Origin: Bradyrhizobium betae
GTDB lineage: Bacteria > Pseudomonadota > Alphaproteobacteria > Rhizobiales > Xanthobacteraceae
NCBI RefSeq assembly: GCF_008932115.1
Contig: NZ_CP044543.1
Coordinates: forward strand, 4,966,501 to 5,030,500
Direction: 5' to 3'
Length of the DNA: 64,000 nucleotides
Position numbers and translations under genes: made by a program. Under the pieces are notes generated by a model. The model was not told the DNA's origin, did not search any database, and saw nothing but the letters and a program-made list of their open reading frames with translations. Position 1 is the first letter of the stretch; each line of letters starts with the position of its first letter. Shown here piece by piece: positions 50,247 through 58,922 of this stretch.

Positions 50247-52676
50247 ATGGGCGATCACGATCAGAACGATCAGGATCGGAAGCGGGTAGCGGCCTGGTGG
50301 CGTGCCTCGCCGCTGCTCGGACTCTATCGCCCTGCGCTCGTCGCGGCCGGCGTCGGCCTGCTGTTCTCGATCGTGGGCGCGGCCGCCGTGGCGCGATGGG
50401 AAGACCGCGTCAACAAGATCGAGTTCGAGAACGCGGCCGAAACCGAAGCGATCGTCATGCAGAACGGCATGAGCGAGTACATCAGCAGGCTCGTCGCGCT
50501 GCGCACGCTGTTCGAATCGACCAACGAGGAAATCACCCGCAGCGAATTCGAGACCTTCAGCACGCGCCTGTTCGAGCGCCATCCCGGCATGCTGCGCGTC
50601 GCCTGGCTGCCGCGCGTCAACCGCAAGGAGCGCGCCGAATACGAGGCCGCCGCGATCGCGGACGGGGTGTCCGGCTATCGCATCAAGTCGCTGCAAGGCG
50701 ACGGCTTTGCGCCGGCGCCGCAGGGCGACGAATATTTCCCGATCTTCTACTCGACGCAGCCGAAGACCTCTCCGGTCTACGGCATGGACTATGCGAGTGT
50801 TCCCGAGCGCGGCGTGGCACTCGAGCGCGCCCGCGACAACGACCGGATTACCGCAATCCGTGCGCGACTCTACGAGCCGCGCGAAAGCAGCCGCTTGCCC
50901 GACGTCATCGTCGCCGTCCCCGTCTACGCCAAGGGAACCTCGCGCGAGACTGTCGCGGACCGGCGCCGCAATCTCGCGGGCTACATCGCCGGGGTGTTCG
51001 ACCTGCCGCTGCTGATGCAATCCATTCGCGCGACGACGGGAGCAAGCCCCGCGGTCAGCGTGAACATCTATCCGCCTTTCACCGGGCGGATCGTCAGCAT
51101 GGCGCATGCGCTGCCGGATTTCGCGTCCTCGGCCGCCGCGCCCCAGTCGATGCGCGATGTCGCGCAAGGCCGGCACTGGTCTGGCATTCTCAGGATCGGT
51201 GATGCCGACTGGCAGGTGCGCGCAGTGCCGACGGCCGGCGGTTCGCTGGAGACGGCCTACGACCGCGCCGTCGCCGTCATCATCGTCGGTATGCTGCTGA
51301 CGTTGTCGCTTGCAACCTATCTCATGCTGGCAAGCCGCAATTCGCGGCGCCTGTCGCTGGCGAACCGGCGCGTGCTCGAGCTGGCGCAGACCGACATCCT
51401 GACCGGGTTGCCGAACCGTGCCTTCTTCCTCGCCCGGCTCGACATGATGAACAGCCAGTTGAGCGTGAGGGGTCTGCCGTTCTCGATCCTGATGCTCGAT
51501 CTCGACCGCTTCAAGAACGTCAACGACTCCCTCGGTCACGGCGCCGGCGATGCGCTGCTGCGCCAGGTGGCGTTGCGGCTGAAATCTGCGCTGCGCGCCA
51601 CCGACGTGCTGGCGCGGCTCGGCGGCGACGAGTTCGCCATCATCCAGGAGGCCTGCGACAATCAGCGCGGCAGCGCGACCGAGCTCGCGGCGCGGATCGC
51701 CAAGCTGGTGGCCGAGCCGTTCCTGCTGCCCGGCCATCGCGTCGAGATCGGCACCAGCATCGGCATCGCGATCGCGCCGGACCACGGCAGCGACCAGGAG
51801 CAATTGCTGAAGAAGGCGGACCTTGCGCTCTATCGCTCGAAATCGGCCGGCCGCAACTGTTTCACCGTCTACGACGAGGCGATGTCGGCCGAGCTCGAGG
51901 CGCGCAACACGTTGGAAGGGGATCTGCGCGACGCCATCGCGCTGTGCCAGCTGGAGGTGCACTATCAGCCGTTCGTGGACGTCGCCAGCGGCGGTCGTCG
52001 CGGCTTCGAGGCGCTGGTGCGCTGGCGGCATCCGAGCCGTGGCCTGATCCCGCCGGACCAGTTCATCGCGCTTGCGGAGGAGACCGGGCTGATCGTGCCG
52101 CTCGGCGAGTTCGTGCTGCGACGCGCCTGCGCGGACGCCGCCGCCTGGCCGTCCGATCTGATGGTCGCCGTGAACCTGTCACCGATCCAGTTCAAGGAAG
52201 CCGAGCTGTTCGAGACGATCTGCGCCGCGCTGGCCGATTCCGGCCTGCCGCCGCAGCGGCTGGAGATCGAGATCACGGAATCGGTGCTGCTGGAACGCGG
52301 CGTCGAGAATCACGCCTTCATGGAGCGGCTGAAGCAGCTCGGCATCGAGCTTGCGCTCGACGATTTCGGCACCGGCTATTCGTCGCTGAGCTATCTCACC
52401 GCGTTCCCGTTCGACAAGATCAAGATCGACAAGTCGTTCATCCGCAATCTCACGCATCAGCCGCGCAGCTCCGCCATCATTTCCTCGATCGTGACGCTGG
52501 CGCGCGGGCTGGACATGTCGGTGACCGCCGAAGGCGTCGAGACGGCCGAGGAGTTCGAGCGGCTGACGGCGCTCGGCGTCAATTTCGCGCAAGGCTATCT
52601 GTTCGGGCGTCCGCAGCCGGTCGACCAGATCACGTTCGACGCTCCCGTCCAGCGATCGCGGCGCGACGCGGCCTGA
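50247..52676 (+). CDS. Membrane CHASE-GGDEF-EAL cyclic-di-GMP enzyme
   Basis: An 809-residue inner-membrane sensor. One helix (residues about 28-48), a periplasmic CHASE domain (FERHPGMLRVAWLPRVNRKE), a second helix (AVAVIIVGMLLTLSLATYLM, about 340-360), then GGDEF (ARLGGDEFAII near residue 457) and EAL (GFEALVRWRHP near 587, with DDFGTGYSS). The GGDEF site is intact, and an RxxD I-site (RATD, five residues before GGDEF) is present, so synthesis with product inhibition is possible. Both active sites look intact. It may synthesise or degrade c-di-GMP depending on the CHASE ligand. GTG 50235 is an alternative start. Confidence 0.93.
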   Translation: MGDHDQNDQDRKRVAAWWRASPLLGLYRPALVAAGVGLLFSIVGAAAVARWEDRVNKIEFENAAETEAIVMQNGMSEYISRLVALRTLFESTNEEITRSEFETFSTRLFERHPGMLRVAWLPRVNRKERAEYEAAAIADGVSGYRIKSLQGDGFAPAPQGDEYFPIFYSTQPKTSPVYGMDYASVPERGVALERARDNDRITAIRARLYEPRESSRLPDVIVAVPVYAKGTSRETVADRRRNLAGYIAGVFDLPLLMQSIRATTGASPAVSVNIYPPFTGRIVSMAHALPDFASSAAAPQSMRDVAQGRHWSGILRIGDADWQVRAVPTAGGSLETAYDRAVAVIIVGMLLTLSLATYLMLASRNSRRLSLANRRVLELAQTDILTGLPNRAFFLARLDMMNSQLSVRGLPFSILMLDLDRFKNVNDSLGHGAGDALLRQVALRLKSALRATDVLARLGGDEFAIIQEACDNQRGSATELAARIAKLVAEPFLLPGHRVEIGTSIGIAIAPDHGSDQEQLLKKADLALYRSKSAGRNCFTVYDEAMSAELEARNTLEGDLRDAIALCQLEVHYQPFVDVASGGRRGFEALVRWRHPSRGLIPPDQFIALAEETGLIVPLGEFVLRRACADAAAWPSDLMVAVNLSPIQFKEAELFETICAALADSGLPPQRLEIEITESVLLERGVENHAFMERLKQLGIELALDDFGTGYSSLSYLTAFPFDKIKIDKSFIRNLTHQPRSSAIISSIVTLARGLDMSVTAEGVETAEEFERLTALGVNFAQGYLFGRPQPVDQITFDAPVQRSRRDAA

Positions 52677-52768
52677 GCATCCCGCACAAGCGCGCGGCCA
52701 CGAAAATCACTTGACCCGGGCGGCCCCGGATGGTCGGTAGCACCATCTAGGGATGAAACAAGCACATC

Positions 52769-54064
52769 ATGCGTCTTCCGTTCTTCTACGGCTGGGTCGT
52801 GGTCGCCGTGACGTTCGTCACCATGGCTATCGGCGTCAACGCGCGCACCGCCTTTTCATTGTTCTTTCCTCCCATCATCTCCGAATTCGGCTGGGAGCGC
52901 GGCGTCACCGCGGGCGCCTTCTCCTTCGGTTTCGTGGTGTCGGGCATCGTCAGCCCGTTGATCGGCCGCCTGATGGACCGCGCCGGGCCGCGTGCGGTGA
53001 TGGAGCTCGGCGTCGTGCTGATGGGCGGTGGTTTGCTGCTGGCGCCGCTCACGAGCCAGCCCTGGCATCTCTATGTGACCATCGGCGTCATGGTCGGCGC
53101 GGGCAGCGTTTGTCTCGGCTATTCCGGCCAGTCGCTGTTCCTGCCGAACTGGTTCATCCGCAAGCGCGGCTTTGCCATCGGCATCGCCTTTGCCGGCGTC
53201 GGCATCGGCTCGGTGACGCTGCTGCCATGGGTGCAGCACATGATCGAGCAGACCGGTTGGCGCACCGCCTGCACCGCGATGGGCCTGCTCATCCTGGTCG
53301 TACTGGCGCCGATCAATCTGCTCCTGCACAGGCGGCCCGAGGACATCGGCCTTCAACCCGATGGTGACGCCGCGCTGGCCGCGGGCGCCGCAATGCCAAT
53401 CTCCAACATCGTCGATCCCGCCTGGGTCGGCACCGACTGGACGCTCCGGCGGGCGGTTGCGACGGCGCGGTTCTGGTGGATCGCGCTCGGTTATTTCTGC
53501 GGCCTGTACATCTGGTACGCGGTGCAGGTGCACCAGACCAAATTCTTGCTCGACATCGGCTTTAGCCCGAATGTCGCGGTGTGGGCGCTCGGCACCGTCA
53601 GCCTGCTCGGCATTCCCGGCCAGATCGTGCTGGGCCATGTCTCCGACCGGATCGGACGGGAGTGGGTGTGGGCGATCAGCTGCGCGGGTTTCGTCATCTG
53701 CTTCGCGGCGCTGATGGCGCTGAAATTCCAGCCGTCGCTGTGGCTCGTCTATCTCATGGTGCTCACGCAGGGCGCGCTCGGCTACGGGCTCACTTCGATC
53801 ATGGGCGCGGTGGTGTTCGAGATCTTTCAGGGCAAGCACCAGGGCAGCATCTTCGGCACGATCATGCTGGCGGCACTGGCTGGCGGCGCGGCCGGACCCT
53901 GGCTGACCGGCTTCCTCTATGATCGCACCGGCGATTACACGCTCGCCTTCGCCATCGCGATGGTCGTGAGCGGCTTGTCGGCGCTGTCGATCTGGCGGGC
54001 CTCGCCGGGCAAGGTGCGGGCCGTTGCCGGCCGGCTGCACGCGCTCAAGGCCGGAGCGGACTAG
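52769..54064 (+). CDS. MFS transporter, oxalate/formate antiporter-like
   Basis: A 431-residue inner-membrane carrier of the OFA/monocarboxylate-type MFS. Twelve hydrophobic segments: FFYGWVVVAVTFVTMAIGVN (TM1), FSFGFVVSGIVSPLIGRLMD with motif-A-like RLMDRAGPRAVMELG, YFCGLYIWYAVQVHQTKFLL and LGHVSDRIGREWVWAISCAG. It lies between two GGDEF-EAL genes, in the same direction, but with gaps of about 90 and 140 bp and no obvious functional link. Substrate is unknown; a small carboxylate is the usual case. Confidence 0.88.
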   Translation: MRLPFFYGWVVVAVTFVTMAIGVNARTAFSLFFPPIISEFGWERGVTAGAFSFGFVVSGIVSPLIGRLMDRAGPRAVMELGVVLMGGGLLLAPLTSQPWHLYVTIGVMVGAGSVCLGYSGQSLFLPNWFIRKRGFAIGIAFAGVGIGSVTLLPWVQHMIEQTGWRTACTAMGLLILVVLAPINLLLHRRPEDIGLQPDGDAALAAGAAMPISNIVDPAWVGTDWTLRRAVATARFWWIALGYFCGLYIWYAVQVHQTKFLLDIGFSPNVAVWALGTVSLLGIPGQIVLGHVSDRIGREWVWAISCAGFVICFAALMALKFQPSLWLVYLMVLTQGALGYGLTSIMGAVVFEIFQGKHQGSIFGTIMLAALAGGAAGPWLTGFLYDRTGDYTLAFAIAMVVSGLSALSIWRASPGKVRAVAGRLHALKAGAD

Positions 54065-54221
54065 GTTTCGCGCGCACCAAGATACCTTCGCCTCTTTCGC
54101 GGAATGTTAAGCATGCCGCGTCTTGGCCGGGCTCAATCCTGCTGCAAAAACGTCTTGGACACCATCGGACCGCTAGCGTCGGAGCGATTGCCGTTTCTTC
54201 CCGATGCTGCCGGGTCTATCG

Positions 54222-56807
54222 ATGTCTGCTTCCGATCACCCAGTGACCGAAATTCCGGATGTGCTGCGCGCTGCGCTCGAATGCGCCGACGATGGTATCG
54301 TCGTCGTCGACGACGCACACCGCATCACGCATTTCAATGCGAGCGCCGAGCGGATCTGGAAGCTTGCGCGCGCCGAGGTGCTCGGCCGCGATGCAGGCGT
54401 CCTCGGCCTGGCATTCCTTCAGGCCGATCCGGTTGCGGATTTCCGCGACGAGATCAGCCTCGTGCGGCCCGACGGCAGCCGGATCAGGGCGCTGGTGTCG
54501 CTGTCCTCCACGACCGTCGGCGAGGCGACCCATCACATCGTGTTCGCGCGCGACGTCACCAGTGAAGCCGAGCGCCGCGTCAGGATCGGGCTTCTCAACG
54601 CGGTCTCGGACCAGACCAACCGCGCGGTGATCATCACCGATACCGAGCAGAATATCCGCTACGTCAATGCGTCCTTTACCGCGCTGTTCGGCTACACCAG
54701 CGAGGAAGCCGAGGGGCGGCGTGCGGGAGAGCTCATCGCCGGGTGCCATACCAACCGCACGGCCATCGCGAAGCTCTTCAAGCGCCTGATGGACGGCGGT
54801 CGCCGCGGCAAGGTGGAGACGCTGGTCTACAACAAGGACGGCGATGAGATCTGGGTCTGCGCCAGGATCGACGCCTTCCGCGACAAGAAGGGCCGCGCCA
54901 AATACATCTTCGCGCTGATCGAGGACATCACCGAGACGCGGCAATTGCATTCGCTCCAGCAGCTCATCATGAGCGCGCTCGCCGACGAAATTCCGATCAC
55001 CGAGATCGCCGACCGGCTGTGCCGCAGGGTCGAGGAGATCGCGCCCGACGTCGTCAGCTCGCTGCTCCATATCGACTCCGCAGGGTTGATCCATCCGCTC
55101 GGCGGCCCCAGCCTGCCCGAGGACTATTCCCGCGCCCTGGACGGCGTTGCGATCGGCCCCAATGTCGGCTCCTGCGGCACCGCGGCCTTCTACGGCGAGC
55201 CGGTGCTGGTGACCGATCTTGCCACCGATCCGCGCTGGCTGGCCTACAATGCGCGGCCGCTCGAAGTCGGCTTGCGCGCCTGCTGGTCGACGCCGATCAA
55301 GGCCAAGGACGGCCGCGTCATCGCCACCTTCGCCTTCTATTTTCGTGAGCCGCGCGCGCCGAGCAACTGGCATCGGCGCATCGTCGAGGCCTGCGTCAAC
55401 CTCGGCGCCCTCGCGATCGAGCGCAAGGAGGCCCGCGCCGAGATCGCGCGGCTCGCCTATCACGACATCCTCACTGGCCTGCCGAACCGCGCGCAGCTGC
55501 GGAACCTGATCACCACGGCGATCGATGCCTGCCCGAACGGCAGCCATGTCGCGCTGGCTTTCCTCGACGTCGACCATTTCAAGGACGTCAACGACACGCT
55601 CGGTCACGCCGCCGGCGACGAGTTGCTGGTCCAGCTCGCGCAGCGCCTGCGTGAGCATATCGGGCCGGAGGACATGCTGGGCCGGCTCGGCGGCGACGAA
55701 TTCGTCATCCTGCTGCCGCAGCGTAACGCCGAGAGCGCCGAGCGCGTCGCGGCCGGGATCATGGAGGCGCTCGCCGCACCTTTACGGCTCGGATCGAAGC
55801 TGATGCCGATGTCGGCCAGCATCGGCATCAGCCTCTATCCGGATCATGCCACCGACATCGACACGCTGATGCAGCAGGCCGATGCTGCCATGTACATGGC
55901 CAAGCAGGCGGGGCGTTCGACCCATCGCATCTTCAGCGCCGAGATGAACGGGCTCGCCGAGCAACGCCTGGCGCTGATCGCCGCGCTCCGCCGCGCCATC
56001 GCCGAGGGCGCACTGACGCTGAGCTACCAGCCGCAGATCCGCAGCTGCGACGGCGCGATACACGGCGTCGAGGCGCTGGCGCGCTGGCACGATGCCGCGC
56101 TCGGTGACGTCTCGCCGGCAAGATTCATCCCGCTCGCCGAGGAGTGTGGCCTGATCGAGCAGATCGGCCTGTGGTCGGTGCGCGAGGCCTGCCGCCAGAT
56201 GGCGAACTGGCGCTCCGCCGGGCTCAACATCCCCAGCGTGTCGGTGAACCTGTCGCCGATCAATTTCCGCAACGTCACGCTCGCCGCGCGGCTCAAGGAC
56301 ATCCTCGCCGAAAACGCGCTGCCGCCGGACGCGCTGATGCTCGAGATCACCGAGGGCACCTTCATGCAGGACGGCGCCGCCGCGCTGGAGACGATGCATG
56401 CGATCCGCGCGCTCGGCGTCGGCCTCTCCGTTGACGATTTCGGCACCGGCTATTCCAGCCTCAGCCGGCTCGCCCATTTGCCGATCCGCGAGCTCAAGAT
56501 CGACCGCAGTTTCATGCGCGACATCGAGCGTGACGCCGGCGCCGTTGCAATCGCGACCGCCGTGGTGCGCGTCGGGCAGGGTCTCGGCATGACCGTCGTC
56601 GCCGAAGGCGTTGAGACGGAAGGCCAGCGCAAGGTGCTGGCCGAGCTCGGCTGCGATGTCGTCCAGGGCTTCCTCTACGCACCCGCGCTCCCGCCCGTCG
56701 CGTTCGAGCGTTGGCTGATCGAGCATTGCGCCGAGCAGGCGAGGGCGATGCTGGAGCGGCTGAATATGGGGACGGCGGAGCGCGACGAGGTGAAGCGGTC
56801 GGCGTAG
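54222..56807 (+). CDS. PAS-PAS-GAF-GGDEF-EAL cyclic-di-GMP enzyme (cytosolic)
   Basis: An 861-residue soluble sensor, related to DosP-type proteins. Two PAS domains (LECADDGIVVVDDAHRITHF; DQTNRAVIITDTEQNIRYVN with FTALFGYTSEEAEGR), a GAF domain (ALDGVAIGPNVGSCGTAAFY, VGLRACWSTPIKAKDGRVIA), GGDEF (GRLGGDEFVILL near residue 489) and EAL (GVEALARWHD near 616, DDFGTGYSS). The GGDEF lacks the I-site Arg (GPED five residues before GGDEF), unlike the CHASE protein, so no classic feedback. No heme His is obvious. The ATG at 54222 or the earlier 54204 is possible. Its stop is only two bases from the converging TetR gene. Confidence 0.93.
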   Translation: MSASDHPVTEIPDVLRAALECADDGIVVVDDAHRITHFNASAERIWKLARAEVLGRDAGVLGLAFLQADPVADFRDEISLVRPDGSRIRALVSLSSTTVGEATHHIVFARDVTSEAERRVRIGLLNAVSDQTNRAVIITDTEQNIRYVNASFTALFGYTSEEAEGRRAGELIAGCHTNRTAIAKLFKRLMDGGRRGKVETLVYNKDGDEIWVCARIDAFRDKKGRAKYIFALIEDITETRQLHSLQQLIMSALADEIPITEIADRLCRRVEEIAPDVVSSLLHIDSAGLIHPLGGPSLPEDYSRALDGVAIGPNVGSCGTAAFYGEPVLVTDLATDPRWLAYNARPLEVGLRACWSTPIKAKDGRVIATFAFYFREPRAPSNWHRRIVEACVNLGALAIERKEARAEIARLAYHDILTGLPNRAQLRNLITTAIDACPNGSHVALAFLDVDHFKDVNDTLGHAAGDELLVQLAQRLREHIGPEDMLGRLGGDEFVILLPQRNAESAERVAAGIMEALAAPLRLGSKLMPMSASIGISLYPDHATDIDTLMQQADAAMYMAKQAGRSTHRIFSAEMNGLAEQRLALIAALRRAIAEGALTLSYQPQIRSCDGAIHGVEALARWHDAALGDVSPARFIPLAEECGLIEQIGLWSVREACRQMANWRSAGLNIPSVSVNLSPINFRNVTLAARLKDILAENALPPDALMLEITEGTFMQDGAAALETMHAIRALGVGLSVDDFGTGYSSLSRLAHLPIRELKIDRSFMRDIERDAGAVAIATAVVRVGQGLGMTVVAEGVETEGQRKVLAELGCDVVQGFLYAPALPPVAFERWLIEHCAEQARAMLERLNMGTAERDEVKRSA

Positions 56808-56809
56808 TT

Positions 56810-57421
56810 TCACTCCCCCGCCAGCCCCGTCCTCCGCCGCAAATCCGTGATCGCGCGCAGAAAACTGTCCGCCGGCGTCGTCTCCGGATCGATCAGCCGG
56901 TGCAGGCGAAAGCCGTCTTCCAGCGCCAGCACGACGGAGGCCATCCAGGGCGGGTTCAACGAGCCGTTCTTGCCGTTGCCTTTCAACGTCGCCTCGACGA
57001 TGTCGGCGATCAGCTTGCGCCGGGCGCGCAGGCGTTTTGCAAGTTCGGGGCGGCGCTTCTCGGCGCGCGCGACGAACAGGATCATCTCCATGTGGAGCAG
57101 GGGCGAGCGGCCGAGCGGGTCCTGCCTGGTTCGGTCCATCGCCTTCAGCGCCGCGATGAAATCGTCGAGATTGTCGTGCTCGGCGAGGATGTCCATGTTG
57201 CGCCGGATCGATTGCTCGACATGATCCTCGAGCATGGCGATGATCAGCTCGTCCTTGCTCTTGAAGTTCGAATAGAACGCGCCGCGGGTGAAGCCCGCGG
57301 CGGCCGCGATCGCCTCGATGCTGGCACCGCCGATGCCGTCCGCCTCGAACACGCGCGCGGCCGCCTCGAACAGTCTGTCGCGCGTGTCGTCCCGTGTCGG
57401 TCTGGTTCTCACCCTTGACAT
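56810..57421 (-). CDS. TetR-family transcriptional repressor
   Basis: A 203-residue repressor. The N-terminal helix-turn-helix is VFEADGIGGASIEAIAAAAG, FTRGAFYSNFKSKDELIIAM; the C-terminal ligand domain (MILFVARAEKRRPELAKRLR, SVVLALEDGFRLHRLIDPE) is variable, as usual. It is divergent from the cytochrome P450 gene, with a perfect inverted repeat at 57445-57470 between them. It therefore probably represses itself and the P450 gene until a small hydrophobic ligand binds. The ligand could be the P450 substrate. Confidence 0.95.
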   Translation of the reverse strand: MSRVRTRPTRDDTRDRLFEAAARVFEADGIGGASIEAIAAAAGFTRGAFYSNFKSKDELIIAMLEDHVEQSIRRNMDILAEHDNLDDFIAALKAMDRTRQDPLGRSPLLHMEMILFVARAEKRRPELAKRLRARRKLIADIVEATLKGNGKNGSLNPPWMASVVLALEDGFRLHRLIDPETTPADSFLRAITDLRRRTGLAGE

Positions 57422-57444
57422 CGGCGCAGGCTAGGGCAGAATGC

Positions 57445-57470
57445 AACTCGATACAACAATGTATCGAGTT
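57445..57470. promoter_or_regulatory. TetR-type operator, perfect palindrome
   Basis: AACTCGATAC, six bases, GTATCGAGTT: a perfect 10-bp inverted repeat, 26 bases in all. It is 24 bases from the TetR start and about 80 bases from the P450 start, the expected place for a shared operator. Confidence 0.85.
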
Positions 57471-57549
57471 GATAATTTCAGGGATGGTTACGCCGCGCAT
57501 CGGGGCTGCCGGCGTATTCGTGTCATGCGGCAACCGACGTGAGGTCACC

Positions 57550-58782
57550 ATGAACGAGCAAGTGCAACCAGCCGGCGGCGATCCGCTGTTCAACCCGCTG
57601 GCGCCGGATTTCATCCGCGATCCCTATCCGCACTATGACCGGCTGCGCACGCTCGATCCGATCCATGTGACGCCGTTCGGCCAGTTCGTCGCCAGCCGCC
57701 ATGCCGATGTCAGCCTCGTGATGCGCGACAAGCGTTTCGGCAAGGACTTTGTCGAGCGCTCCAAACGCCGCTACAGCCCGGCCATCATGGACGAGCCGGT
57801 GTTTCGCAGCATGAGCCACTGGATGCTGCAGGCCGATCCGCCCGACCACACCCGCCTCCGCGGCCTCGTCGTCAAGGCTTTCACCGCGCGCCGGGTCGAG
57901 GACATGCGGCCGCGCATCCAGGAGATCGTCGACCAGGCCATCGATGCCGTGATCGATCGCGGCCACATGGACCTGATCGAGGATTTTGCCTTCCGCCTGC
58001 CCGTGACCATCATCTGCGACATGCTCGGCATCCCCGAGGACCATCGCGAGGTCTTTTACAAGAGCTCGCGCGACGGCGGCCGGCTGCTCGATCCCGTGCC
58101 GCTCTCGAAGGAGGAGATCGCCAAGGGCAACGCCGGCAACATGATGGCGCAGATGTACTTTCAGCAGCTGTTCGAGCTGCGCCGCAAAACTCCCGGGGAC
58201 GACCTCATCACCCAACTGGTGCAGGCCGAGGAGGACGGCAACAAGCTCAGCAACGAAGAACTGACCGCCAACATCATCCTGCTGTTCGGCGCCGGCCACG
58301 AGACCACCGTCAACCTGATCGGCAACGGCCTGCTGGCCTTGCATCGCAATCCGGACCAGCTCGCGCTGCTGAAGGCGCGGCCGGACCTGATGGTGGGCGC
58401 GATCGAGGAATTTCTGCGTTACGATTCCTCGGTGCAGATGACCGGCCGCGTCGCGCTGGAGGACATCGAGGATCTCGGCGGCAAGCAGATTCCCAAGGGG
58501 GAGACCGTGCTCTGCCTGCTCGGCTCGGCCAACCGCGACCCGGCGGTCTATCCCGACCGGCCGGACCGCCTCGATATTACCCGTCCCAACGTCAGGCCGC
58601 TGTCGTTCGGCGGCGGCATCCATTTCTGCCTGGGTGCCCAATTGGCGCGCATCGAGGCCGAGATCGCCATTGCGACGCTGCTGCGGCGGCTGCCCGATCT
58701 GCGCATCGACGACGTCGAGAACCCCAAATGGCGGTCGACCTTCGTGCTGCGCGGCCTGACGGAGCTCCCCGCCAGTTGGTAA
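57550..58782 (+). CDS. Cytochrome P450 monooxygenase
   Basis: A 410-residue soluble bacterial P450. The I-helix oxygen motif is LLFGAGHETTVNLIG, the K-helix ExxR is AIEEFLRYDSS, and the heme loop is FGGGIHFCLGAQLARIEAEI with Cys360 as the ligand. There is no membrane anchor, so electrons come from a ferredoxin and reductase encoded elsewhere. The ATG at 57550 follows GAGGT. It is divergent from and probably repressed by the TetR gene through the 57445-57470 palindrome. Substrate is unknown; the TetR pairing suggests a xenobiotic, terpenoid or fatty-acid-like compound. Confidence 0.95.
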   Translation: MNEQVQPAGGDPLFNPLAPDFIRDPYPHYDRLRTLDPIHVTPFGQFVASRHADVSLVMRDKRFGKDFVERSKRRYSPAIMDEPVFRSMSHWMLQADPPDHTRLRGLVVKAFTARRVEDMRPRIQEIVDQAIDAVIDRGHMDLIEDFAFRLPVTIICDMLGIPEDHREVFYKSSRDGGRLLDPVPLSKEEIAKGNAGNMMAQMYFQQLFELRRKTPGDDLITQLVQAEEDGNKLSNEELTANIILLFGAGHETTVNLIGNGLLALHRNPDQLALLKARPDLMVGAIEEFLRYDSSVQMTGRVALEDIEDLGGKQIPKGETVLCLLGSANRDPAVYPDRPDRLDITRPNVRPLSFGGGIHFCLGAQLARIEAEIAIATLLRRLPDLRIDDVENPKWRSTFVLRGLTELPASW

Positions 58783-58922
58783 GCCCGGGGGTGTTAACCG
58801 CCGCGCGCAACAGTCGCTGTGACTTCGCCACACTTCCCCCTATATAAGGGGCTGTTCCGGCGCGCCTGAAACCTTCCAGGTCAAGGTTTGGCCCGGGTCA
58901 CGGTTTGGCCGAGGGGAGACCC

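Noticed and set aside
50163..52031. 622-codon antisense frame over the CHASE-GGDEF-EAL gene
   Set aside because: No recognisable domain; the sense strand encodes intact GGDEF and EAL motifs.
55782..57614. 610-codon antisense frame spanning the EAL end, tetR and the P450 start
   Set aside because: It crosses real genes in a wrong frame and the operator palindrome; only tetR is genuine on this strand here.
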